Part shown: in pieces, positions 11,301 to 23,400 of the stretch | How positions within the stretch are numbered: position 1 is the stretch's first letter | Layout of the letters: each line of letters opens with the position of its first letter | Assembly: GCA_012934845.2 (NCBI GenBank) | Contig: WNNJ02000896.1 | Location: 1 to 64,000, forward strand | DNA from: Pomphorhynchus laevis | Lineage: Eukaryota > Acanthocephala > Palaeacanthocephala > Echinorhynchida > Pomphorhynchidae | Length of the DNA stretch: 64,000 bases | Direction: 5' to 3' | The notes under the pieces: model-generated | What the model saw: only the letters and a program-made list of their open reading frames with translations | The model's database searches: none | What the model was told of the DNA's origin: nothing | Made by a program: the position numbers and the translations under genes

Positions 11301-14300
11301 ATTTAGGACAGAAGACCGGATTTCTGTTAGGTATAAAAATTCTACAACTAATGTTGATCCCGGCCACATCGGACGGGGAGGCTAGTAGCATTGTGACGGC
11401 CACTCCTCTTCTCTGTTCGGCTGTCAAAAGCTGACAGACCCAAGAAGAAAGTAGAGCGACAGATTTGGAGGTGCCCTGGAGGGGCCTACAGGAGTTAGAG
11501 ATATCTGTGACAAATAGGTCCCTACTCCTGAAGTTCCCTCAAGGCGGGATAGGTTGAGGTGATTGAGTGGATCCATAATTATGTAGGGATAGCGACTCCT
11601 CTAAAACTATATCAAGACCTTTACTGCCAATCCAACCCAATGCTCTATCCTTCCAACAGACAAATTCCTTCTTCTAGAATATCTTCCAAAAGGAAGACTG
11701 AGCTGGATTAAGGGAAGCAATTTAATTTTCAAATCGTGCAAATTTTGCTACTTCTATTTTTATATTAGAAATTCAAAATAGTGCTTTTAGTAAAAGTAGC
11801 AAAATTTAAAATAAATTGTTTAGATAAATAAAGAAAATCAAAAATAAAGTTTTTAATTTTCAATATGAACATTTAAAATTAACTTAGTTATCAAACAGAA
11901 TGAACTTTAATACAAACTTTTTTAATATCAACTTTTCAATATAGTTAACGTGTTCAAATTGTTTCTCTAATTTTCTCTAATTGCCTTTTTCAAAATAAAT
12001 AACTCTTTTAGTTTGGAAGTAGATGTGCGACAAAGATCGCTTTGTGTTTACTAAGAAAGTACGATATGAGCTCGCATGTCGTATTATCGACGATAAAGAG
12101 AATTGATGGCATTGCGATAATTTTAAATCTCATTACAGATACTGATTCGGCACTTTCGGTAAATCTTTGAATACACATTCTTGATATAAGATTTTTTAAT
12201 AGATTCTAGCATTGTCTATCATGGTTGAAGCTACTAAGAACGAATTATTAGCCAAAGAGACACGTGAGCATGGTGGAATCGTTAAAGCCTTAATTGCATT
12301 AGTCACTATCCGCGATGACGGGTACATTGAAATATTTCAATTACTAGAGAATTTAACAAAAACTCCTGTGGGACGATATGAATTTCGGCAAGCAAGTGGA
12401 ATTCCATTGCTAGTAAGATTTTAATGTGTTTCTTACTTAATACTTTTAATAAATTTTAGAGTTGTCATAATGAATTCTCAATTGCTTTTGTTGTATTATT
12501 GTTGTAATTTTTATATAATTTACATATTAATTATAATTAATATTTATAATACATAATTAATTAACGTTTATGTTACTTAAAAATTGGAAACGTAGACTAA
12601 GTTTGATTAATAATTAATTAATTAATTTTGCATGAAAATTAGTCAGAGAGCTACGTTGTAGCTCTCTTTTTATATTTTACTTTGTAGATGTTGTAAAATA
12701 TTGTGTTATGGAGCAGTAACAATACAAATCAAGTTAGTCAGCTAAAAAAATAAATTTCATAAAATGAAATTTAAATTGTTTTAATTACTGAATTATTTGT
12801 ATTTAGTAATTTATAGCATTATTTCGGAGAGAATTTGGAAACTATCAATTCATAAAATAATATTCTTTAAGCTTCAAAATTTTAAAAATGTACAAGTATT
12901 TAAATTGTGAAAACTTTTGATGTGATAATGATAATGGTGTCATATAATTATGTCTAACATTTAATGACCTTATCATGTATATATTGTTGAAGTTATATAA
13001 TAATATAATTTATATATTTATTAATAATTTTTAATTAAATTATTTTTCAAATTTATGAAAATGTAATTCTAAAAATTACTAAATTTAAGCAATTAGGTCG
13101 TTTTTAAACGAAATTAAAATTTATCTTAACTTGAATCGTATTTTTTACTCATCAATATTTTATATAATACAATACGATATAATAATATATAATACAATAT
13201 AATATATATTATATAATATATATTATAATATACTATAATACAATATATATTACATACGTACTAAGGTTTAAAAATATAAATGATTTTTATGAACATTTAA
13301 AATTAACTTAGTTATCAAACAGAATGAACTTTAATACCAAAATATTTCACATTAAATATTTTAATTATCGCTATTATTGCTATTTCGGAGCGACGTTATT
13401 CACCTGGGAAGCCGGCAAAATCCTTGTATAGAATTTTACTTATCCCAACACGTTGACTACCAGCAACGTCACCCACACCGTGTCCTCTGCAGGCGTAGTC
13501 GTGGTTTATGTAAAACAACTTAAGATGAATAAATACCGAAATCTCGACGACCAGCAATACTCGTTTGCACTTGTGACTGTGGAATCGCTGGGCGCAGTAG
13601 GGTCAGGAATGACAGCGTTCCTGCAGCAGCTGAGTAATAAATTAAAGCACAACCGGAGAACCCGCTCTTTTAACTGGATAATGCAGCGACTGAGTTTGGT
13701 GGTGCAGCTGGACAACGCCACCTGCTTCATTAAATCGACCGGTGACCCTCTAATCTCAAATTATCACTTTTGATTTTAAAAAATCAAAGTTATATGTAAA
13801 TAATGTTTATAATGATTATTATTTATTTTTTTAACGATTAAATATATTTATTACATAATAAACTTATATTTATTAAAAAATATATATTTATAGTAAATCT
13901 ACAATATAAAAAAAAACAAAATTATTAGCAAAATTCGTAAGTTATTCTGATGTTTTACAACAAAATATTTGAAATTGCTTAATTTAAGTTAAAATATAAA
14001 ATTGTAATTAATATTATTGTAATAATATAAAATAATATAATTTATTATAATATGATAATATTGTAATATAATTATAAAATACTAAATATTTATTATTTCT
14101 ACAATAAGAAAATAAATCATTTATGTAATACATTTTTTAAAGAAATTAGTTATTCTTCGATTACAAATAAACGTTAAATATTTTCATGCTATAATGTTTT
14201 TCTTGCATTTTAGGTAGCTATGCTACAGATATTTTTAACTCAGGCAAAAAGTTTGTATTGTCACATTTCATCGCTTTGCAGAACGTTATATATCTGCTGT

Positions 14301-17300
14301 AAATGCAAAAAGAATCGTTTGGCTCTAGCAAGACATGGACTACCTTTAATTTTACCCACAGTTATTCGAGCATTACCAAGAACACACGTTACTTCGGCTG
14401 TTGCTCTATTGAATAGTTGCCTAGTCGAGGTAAATTTCTTTAAAAGTCATTTTGAGGTTTATATTTGCCTTAGAACTTTGACTGGGAGGTTTATATTTGC
14501 CTTAGAACTCTGACTGCATGAATAAACTGTCCTGAATACATTAAATATGCAAAGTAAATATTAAGAAAAATTTATATATTTCGGGAACGAATAGAATTCG
14601 TTATATTTGTTAGTTATAATTCCAAAAGTTATAATATTTCGATAATTCTTGCTATCAAAATAAATTGAATAAACTGTTAGTAATTTTCCTGCAGATGGTA
14701 GCAGGAACATTGCAATATCGAAATATTGTAACTTTTGGAATAAAACTAATTTCTTCATTCTTGTAAGTTTACAAAGCTATAAAGAAGAAATACATTGATA
14801 TTTTAAATTCATTAAAAAATATATTAACATTTAGTAAGCGAACATTTACTGATAACGAGCAGTTATCTTAAGATCAGCTTGAACATTTCGAAACAGTGAA
14901 AGTTTTTGAATTTCTTATCAGTTTCATCAATTGGTTTTTAAACAGAAAATATTCAATAAATTAGTGACTTTTGTATTTTATTAAGGATGTCGTCAATTTT
15001 CATTAATGTAGTTTTATCAAAATCATTGGCAAATATCAAAATTATTATATATATAGTTTGAAAAATAAATGCAGTCTTCAGAGAGTTAGTGATTTATTCA
15101 AGAAAAAAGCTTTCGGGTAGAACCGTTCTTTGATTTACAGTTTAAAATTTTTAGTCTTATACGAAATAACACACGTTACTTTGCCTTCTGCTCTTTTGAA
15201 TATTTGCCTAGTCATTAAAGTCATTTTAAGGTTTATTGTAACCTTAAAAAATCTGACGAAAGTTTTATTTCCACAATAAAATTATCTATTATCTAGTAAA
15301 TATTTAAAAACAGTCAAGACTAAATATAATCGACTTGACAATTTTTTTGTGAAATAGTCAAAGAATCTACATGTGAAAAAAGATAAATATTATTTTAAAA
15401 CATTAAAGATATTTTGACATAAATTATTATTTCAAAATTTTATCTGAAAGAATTCCAATACAACCTTATTAATTGATACAAACAGGAAAGTGCAAGCCTG
15501 CATACTTTTTCAAACTTTACCGGGAAGCTTAAACCGGAATACCACATACGCCTAGCCCACAATGGAACGTTTCGAATTTATTTTGAATTTATTATTATTG
15601 AATTTATTTTCTAAATAAATCTCACAATTTATTTAGAAAGGATAAAATAATTAAAGCATTGTTTTTTGCGAGTTCTTTCAAATCACATGAATAGGTGGAA
15701 CACATATATAAGTGTGAATATGGGCATTACAATCCGTTACTTACTTTTGCCAATTGCTAGAATCGAGTTCTTAATGATTTAATTAATGTTATCTAAATTA
15801 AAAATTAAAAATTAATTTATTTATAAATTTCTGCAAATAGAAATAATATTGTTGGTGGAAACATTTGATATCAGGGTGTCAGCACCAAGAAAGAAATTCC
15901 ACAATGAAATTGTCGCAAATGACAAAGTCACCATTTCGAACTAGTTTGTTCTCATCAGTAGCCTGTACTCCCCACAACTGGATTGAAGTTGGGAGAAAGG
16001 CTATATGGTGATTTGAAACAACGAGAGTTCCTTGTTCCCTTGCAAAGACTGGGGTTTGCAACTGCAAGCAATCACCCGTCTGCATCAAGCGCTGGAGAAC
16101 CAAGCGCGTTGTGCAACAAGATACACACCAGTTGGCTACTGGATAATACAATGCTGCACTATGATGCACTGCTGCTATGCATCCTTATCAATAAATTTCT
16201 TCAAATAGAAATAATATTGTTCGTGGAAACATTTGATATCAGGGTGTCAGCACCACGAAAGAAATTCCACAATGAAATTGTCGCAAATGACAAAGTCACC
16301 ATTTCGAACTAGTTTGTTCTCATCAGTAGCCTGTACTCCCAACAACTAGATTGAAGTTTGCAGAAAGGCTATACTGTAACTTGAAACAACGAGAGTTTCT
16401 TGTTCTCTTGCAAAGACTGGTTTTGCGACTGCAAGTATTCACCCGTTTGCATTAAGCGCCGGAGAACCAAGCGCGTTGTGCAACAAGATACACACCAGTT
16501 GGCTACTAGATAATACAATGCTGCACTACGATGCACTGCTGCTATGCATCCTTATCAATAAATTTCTTCAAATAGAAATACTATTGTTCGTGGAAACATT
16601 TGATATCAGGGTGTCAGCACCACGAAAGAAATTCCACAATGAAATTGTCGCAAATGACAAAATTTGCGACAATTTCATTGTGGAATTTCTTTCGTGGTGC
16701 TGACACCCTGATATCAAATGTTTCCACGAACAATATTATTTCTATTTGAAGAAATTTATTGATAAGGATGCATAGCAGCAGTGCATCATAGTGCAGCATT
16801 GTATTATCCAGTAGCCAACTGGTGTGTATCTTGTTGCACAACGCGCTTGGTTCTCCAGCGCTTAATGCAGACGGGTGAATACTTGCAGTCGCAAACCCCA
16901 GTCTTTGCAAGGGAACAAGGAACTCTCGTTGTTTCAAATAACCATATAGCCTTTCTTCCAATTTCAATCCAGTTGTGGGGAGTACAGGCTACTAATGAGA
17001 ACCAACTAGTTCGAAATGGTGACTTTGTCATTTGCGACAATTTCATTGTGGAATTTCTTTCGTGGTGCTGACACCCTGATATCAAATATTTCCACGAACA
17101 ATATTATTTCTATTTGAAGAAATTTATTGATAAGGATGCATAGCAGCAGTGCATCGTAGTGCAGCATTGCATTATCCAGTAGCCAAGTGGTGTGTATCTT
17201 GTTGCACAACGCGCTTGGTTCTCCAGCTATTAATGCAGACGGGTGAATACTTGCAGTCGCAAACCCCAGTCTTTGCAAGGGAACAAGGAACTCTCGTTGT

Positions 17301-20300
17301 TTCAAATCACCATATAGCCTTTCTCCCAACTTCAATCCAGTTGTGGGGAGTACAGGCTACTGATGAGAACAAACTAGTTCGAAATGGTGACTTTGTCATT
17401 TGCGACAATTTCATTGTTTAATTTATTTATGTATAAAAGTATAATATCTACTGTAAATATTATAATTAAGTGTTATCTCGATCCTATGAGATAAATAAAT
17501 TCCAAACAATGATAATTACTAATTATCAAATATGATTAGTCAAATGAATAATATTTTTTATACAAATGAATAATAAAACCGAATGAATATTCATTCGGTT
17601 TAAATGTTCTCTTAAATGGACCTTTGTGTTATCAATAATAATCATGTCATTATTTTATGTGATTAGATGCGAGCAGGTAGAAAAATACTTTACAAGCATG
17701 TCGCAGCGAGAGCGGGGCGATCTTAGATAAACAGACATTGATCGAGCGATTGGAAACCAAATTCTTCTCTTAATCCATGCCAAAATGTAGGAATATTGCT
17801 CTCTTGAGCAATGCGTATTGATCGCAGCTAGTGATTTCATAAAAAGCATCATATCATCGCACATACTACCCGACATGGAGAAGATGAAAAGCAGGAATCT
17901 GCTTCGTTCAAGACTCACAATGCGTTCACTGTATTTCCCCTTGTTTCTTGATTCATTGCTGGCCAACACGGATGCCGAGACACCACAAACATACGATTAA
18001 GCGTGCATATTAATCGATTATAATTGCGCCTGCTCAAATCGATTGCTCTGAAGTATGGAACATGCGGTTTCCAAACTTGCACCTCTCTTGCGTGTAGTCG
18101 TCCGAGCCTCGAAATCAATTCATCTTGGATATCAGTGAGCTCAGGTTCAACCCAACCCCGTTACAAATGGTTGTAAGCTGCAGCGTGAGCAACCCACGCA
18201 CGATATTGTGCCGGATTAAAGACAAAACCTCCTCGCTTGCAGACAAGGGCGTGGCTGATATAAACGCTATCTCCACAAGCTCAGACGCTCTTACTCAAAT
18301 CGGTGGGTGTCTAACCGTACTGGGCGCAGAGTGCATCCATAAATTCATCGCGACTTAGGTGGAAGCGTTCCCTCCTTACTTGTACGGCACTTAATCACGA
18401 GGAGGCACCATGGAGGCATGATAGATGATTTGGGTTATGACCAGACCAAGTCTAGCCACGCTTGGCTGCTATCTATCGATACGCAATCGGCGTCGTTCTG
18501 AATAAACCAGATTCATGTCGCGGTCTTGTAGTAAGCCCAAAGTGTTTCCAGTTTCTCCGATTTCACATGTATCGCATATGTTTGAAGAACACCCGAATTC
18601 CAGATGCGCAGAGAACTTTGGATCACATATGCCAAGTCCACCATCGCTTATAGAAGAAATTAAGATAGTCACCAGTTTTCGTTCACTCTTCGTCCGTTGA
18701 CTGTGGAACGACTTTTTCGTTGATAGATGTGTACAGATCGTTTGTGTACGACGAGCTGCATTCGACTGAGCGCATAAAATACGTCTACTTGAACTGCACC
18801 GAACGAACCAATCCGGTGTAAGCCACAAGTGGATGTATCTATTTGACGCGTGTAAAACGATCAATAAGATTAAGTATCTTAATATTAACGATCAATAAGT
18901 AAATTAAAAAAATTAATTTATTAATAATAACAAATGAATTAACGTTATATAAATAAATTAATGTTATAATTAATAGATTATGACATTAAATAAATAATAA
19001 ATTAATTAATGTTATCTAATTATTTATTATTAATAAATAATTATTAATTATAAATATATTATTATTAATTAATTATTATTTATGTTAATAAATAATAATT
19101 TAATTAATTATTTAATTAATTATTTAATTAATAATTAATTATTTATTATTATTAATTATTATTATGTTTTGATTATTATTAATTAATTATTATTTATGTT
19201 ATAAAAGTATAATATCTACCCATGATAGTTTATATCACAATTTGATATTTCAACGTGATATTTTTCATCTAAATTTTAACATCCGAAAATAATATTTTTA
19301 TCATTTTAAGGAAGTGTTTCGAGTGAGATTCAGAGTTAGTAGACTTGCAAAGGATCTGATTAGTTTTTTTCAAACGGAAAGCATCCCATTAATCAGTTTC
19401 AGTATTCATGCTCTCTACAATATGTCAGCAGATCATTTATCTTTGGACGAAATTGGACATGGATTGTCCAGTATATTTGAAAATCTATCGAAAATAAAAG
19501 ATCACTTTATACTGGAATCACTTACTGGCATTGTTGCTCGACTATCCTTACGTAGTAAACAATGGGATAAGCATCAAGACCAAATGATTGACGTTCTGAC
19601 AAAATTGCTTAAAAAGGAAGATATGGGTGATATTAAGATCGACATGTTTAAAACACTCGCCGATTTATCTAGCAAAAACAAGACTTTAATAAAACTCCAC
19701 GAACGAGGACTTGTCGATATCGCGATTAATCATTTAACATATGATGATCCAGTAGTTGCTGAATATGCTATTATAACAGTCGGCAATGCCACTAATTTAC
19801 CAAGCACTGCAAAGTAGGTATTTTGTTAATTGACAAATTTGAAACAACAAACATTTTCAATACAAATCACCACGACATTTTAAATTTTATTTCAATGAAT
19901 TTTGAGCTATACGCGTTTTTGCATGTACTTTAGGTATATTAAAATAAATTTATCTATTAAATAATTATCTCACTTTTCATAAAATCTTTTAATCTTTTAA
20001 ATGACTAAAAAGGCTTCGGCCGAAACGTCAATAAATCTGTATTGCTAATTGTTGAGTCAATTTGATTACTTCTAAAGTTATATATGGCTGAATTCGTTAA
20101 TTTAGAATCCTCAGCAGCGGTCTCAAAATCAATTATATATATTGATATTTGTAGTAACAAAAAACAGAAGAAAAACTCGATTTATTATTTATTTGACATT
20201 TCGGCTATTCGCCTTGAATAGCCGAAAGCTATTTGCTTTCGGAAATCCCGAAAGCTATTTGCTAATAACAAATTACATTTTTCGTTTGCTCAATTTGAAA

Positions 20301-20366
20301 ATCTATTAATATTTTGAAAGAATTGTCATCACGACAATCTCGAGCAACGCCGATTTGACTAATCCT

Positions 20367-20449
<83 letters not shown>

Positions 20450-23400
20450 CACGATTGTTACACAGCCGCTGGGACCCTGAATTGGGTACATTATTCATAA
20501 TTATTTAAAATTTGATTCTTACACCAGCAAAGACAAAATATTTTTATTTTATACGTTTCGGCGATCTGCCTTTTTCAATTTAATGTTCTTTATATCTCAA
20601 ACTTTTTTAAGCCTTATATATTAAAAATATATAAGAATTATAAATTAAAAAGTTTGAGATATAAAGAACATTCAATTGAAAAAGGCAGATCGCCGAAACC
20701 TATAAAATAAAAATATTTTGTCTTTGCTGGTGTAAGAATCAAATTTCAAATAATTATGAATAATGTACCCAATTCAGGGTCCAAGCGGCTGTGTAACAAT
20801 CGTGAATTACTATATATATGCCGTAAGTAGAAAAACAGGATATATATGACGTAAGTAGAAAAATAGGGTATATATAAATTGGTAGTGCGAAAAATCGTTT
20901 GAAACTGTGGTCCAGGAGCCAAAACTGGCTACGATTGATTTTAAATCCATATATGCTGCTAAATAACTGGACTTCGATCATCAACTCCATTAGTCTAATG
21001 TATCCTTCCGAGACGCTCCTAACCACCCAGCAGTCATCGTCAGTCGGATGAAGTGGTTAGGGTGCGTTTTGACTGCTTTTGTGATAACTGTAAGGACATC
21101 AGCAATTCCTCACGATGCTAGACGAAGCTTAGGTGCAGAAAGCGTTTTTACTGGCTTGCTGCGTGTGTGGATCTTCTAGTTATTTTTTATAATGTACATG
21201 GTCTCTGGATGGTCTCTTAATATATATACATAAATAGTATAAATTAAAATTAATTTATAAGCTACTTTCGATTCGGATCACTCTATGGCCGAAATATATA
21301 CGAAATATGATTATTGTCTGTACCAACAAAAAACAAAGATTTATTCTCCAATTTACGATTCGCCTTGCGGCTTCTTCAAAAATGGTGTATTTTATCTCTT
21401 TAATTTGTTAAGCTTAAAAAATAAAGAGATAAAATAAAAATACACAATTTTTGAAGAAGCCGCAAGGCGAAACGTAAATTGACGAATTGATCTTTGTTTT
21501 TTGTTGGCAGAGACCAATATATATACAAAAGCTACATCAATATAACAAGTGGCGCCACATATTTTAGTTCTATTACTAGGGGCCGAATCATGATAGCATA
21601 GCAATTCCTCCTGATAACCTCTAATTTTTATTCTGATAAAACGTATGTTATCTATTGATTAATTCATTTTAATTTTTTATTTTAACTCGATATAAGTTAA
21701 ATAAAATCTTATAACAATTATTTATTATTTAATTATTAAATTTTGATTTATTAATTTAACGATTTAAATATTGATTTATTGATTTAACGATTTAATTTTG
21801 ATTTATTGATTTATTAATTTATTGATTTATATTTTTATATTTTTATTTTTACTTATTTATTTTTATTTTATAACTATATTAAATACGTAGATTCAGTTAG
21901 CTGAATTGATTACCGCAGAAGAATATATTACGGCCTAAAAATGCGTTTAGCTGTGAACTCAAGGTCACTGGCACTTGCAAATATGCATAAAATTTGTCCG
22001 TCGTTATCATGCATACTACCAAACACTTATAGTGCTCTCACACGACTTACAGTAGACGGTAAATCGTTATGGTCAATTATTTTTATAATCAGAAATTATA
22101 TATAATATATATTATATAGTGAACTTGAAGGTCGTCTTGTAATAATCATTTTTGTTATGAACCCTTCTAAATTGTGGTAGAGGATTCCTAAACACTTCAA
22201 ACTTGTACCCTACTAATTTAGCTCAATAAAAAGACATCTTATCTAGGATTTGATTGCTGATGGACTGTGATGGTTTAAAAAATCAAGTAACCTAGTTATG
22301 CCCGTTTGCTACTTTACTTATTATAAACAACAATAGAACATGTAAAGAAGACAATGAAAAATAATATTTTTACATTTATGCCATTAATTCTTAAATAAAT
22401 TAACTAAAAGTAATGGCAGAATTACAAATTCGCTATCAATTTGGAACTGCTGCTCTGCCACAAATTCGAACAGAATAAAATTAAGATCGGTTAGGTTGTG
22501 CCCCGATTATTGTAAGGCCTGCGATATTTATGATTTCAATACACTTAAATTGTTTTAGACAACAATTTCAAACAGAATAAGTTAATTAAAATTACATGTG
22601 ATCAAGCGGTAAATTCTTAAGTGACGGTCAGCACATTCTTGCATAGTAATGAAAATCAGGACCATCTCCTTCTCTTTATGATCCGTCTTCGAGACGATCG
22701 GCCAGGGATGAATTTGTAACGGTTCTCGTTTTCGTTCTTGCTTTGTGTTTTTTATCTTTCGAATCGTTTTATTCTGAGATTTTAACATTACGACTGGAAT
22801 CGATTGAGCTTTGTTGAATCAGATATCGTTTTGTCTTCCTTCGAATGGTTATATTGTGCGTTATCAAGCTAATCGATTTCGTAGAGTTCATCATTATGAC
22901 TAGATCTCATTGAGTTTCTTTTTTGAATCATATACCGTTTTGTCCACAGTGTCGTTTGTAATTGGAGAATCGTGCGGACGAGCAAGATTGGACGTTGATA
23001 CCGTTGCTCCCTTTTCATTGTGATGTCTGATTCTTGCATAATTTGGCGTTGAGCTGATTATCTTTACTGGTACAATCAGAGGGTTAGATTTCGATCGCTG
23101 TACGAAATTTCGCAGTAATGACTGTCCTGAAATCCACCAGTCTGAAATGGAATACCAATTGAAAGATTTTCTAGGATAGTTAAGCATACGGTCGTGTGGC
23201 GTCGTGTTCGAAGACGTACATAATTACCAGCGTATCGACTGTAATGTTACCCCCAGTATTCTTTTCCATTTGGATTCAAAAGGTCTCTTAATCGAAGAGA
23301 CAATAAAATCGTTTTTTAAATTACTCCATTCAGTCTTTCACATTGTTCGTTGCAAATCGAATGATAAGAAGTAGTATGAGTGATAACCGTACCGTGACTC

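Larger units (their letters stand above)
15841..17419. repeat. Palindromic array of about 368-bp units carrying hammerhead ribozymes
   Basis: Left arm: two full units (15871-16238, 16239-16605) and a partial one to 16658. Right arm: the same sequence inverted, with a partial unit from 16661 and two more units ending at about 17417. The symmetry axis is near 16658, around GACAAA between CAATGAAATTGTCGCAAAT and its inverse. The landmark TCAGGGTGTC recurs at 15871, 16239 and 16606, and inverted at 16702 and 17070, giving a period of 367-368. Units differ by a few percent. The long open frames on both strands (96-117 codons) are by-products of the palindrome. Each full unit holds one hammerhead motif. 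This is a satellite or retrozyme-like repeat, inserted in an ODAD2 intron. Confidence 0.92.

Noticed and set aside
15841-17419. CRISPR-like array
   Set aside because: Period of 368 bp with whole-unit similarity, no short repeats with unique spacers, eukaryotic context.
15879-17421. Open frames of 90-117 codons on both strands (for example 16614-16967 minus, 16781-17071 plus)
   Set aside because: They repeat with the 368-bp unit, overlap on both strands of a palindrome and cover the hammerhead helices. No protein constraint is apparent, so they are by-products of a non-coding satellite.
20262-20498. Minus-strand ORFs with long IYIYIY runs
   Set aside because: They are the translation of the (TA)n microsatellite.
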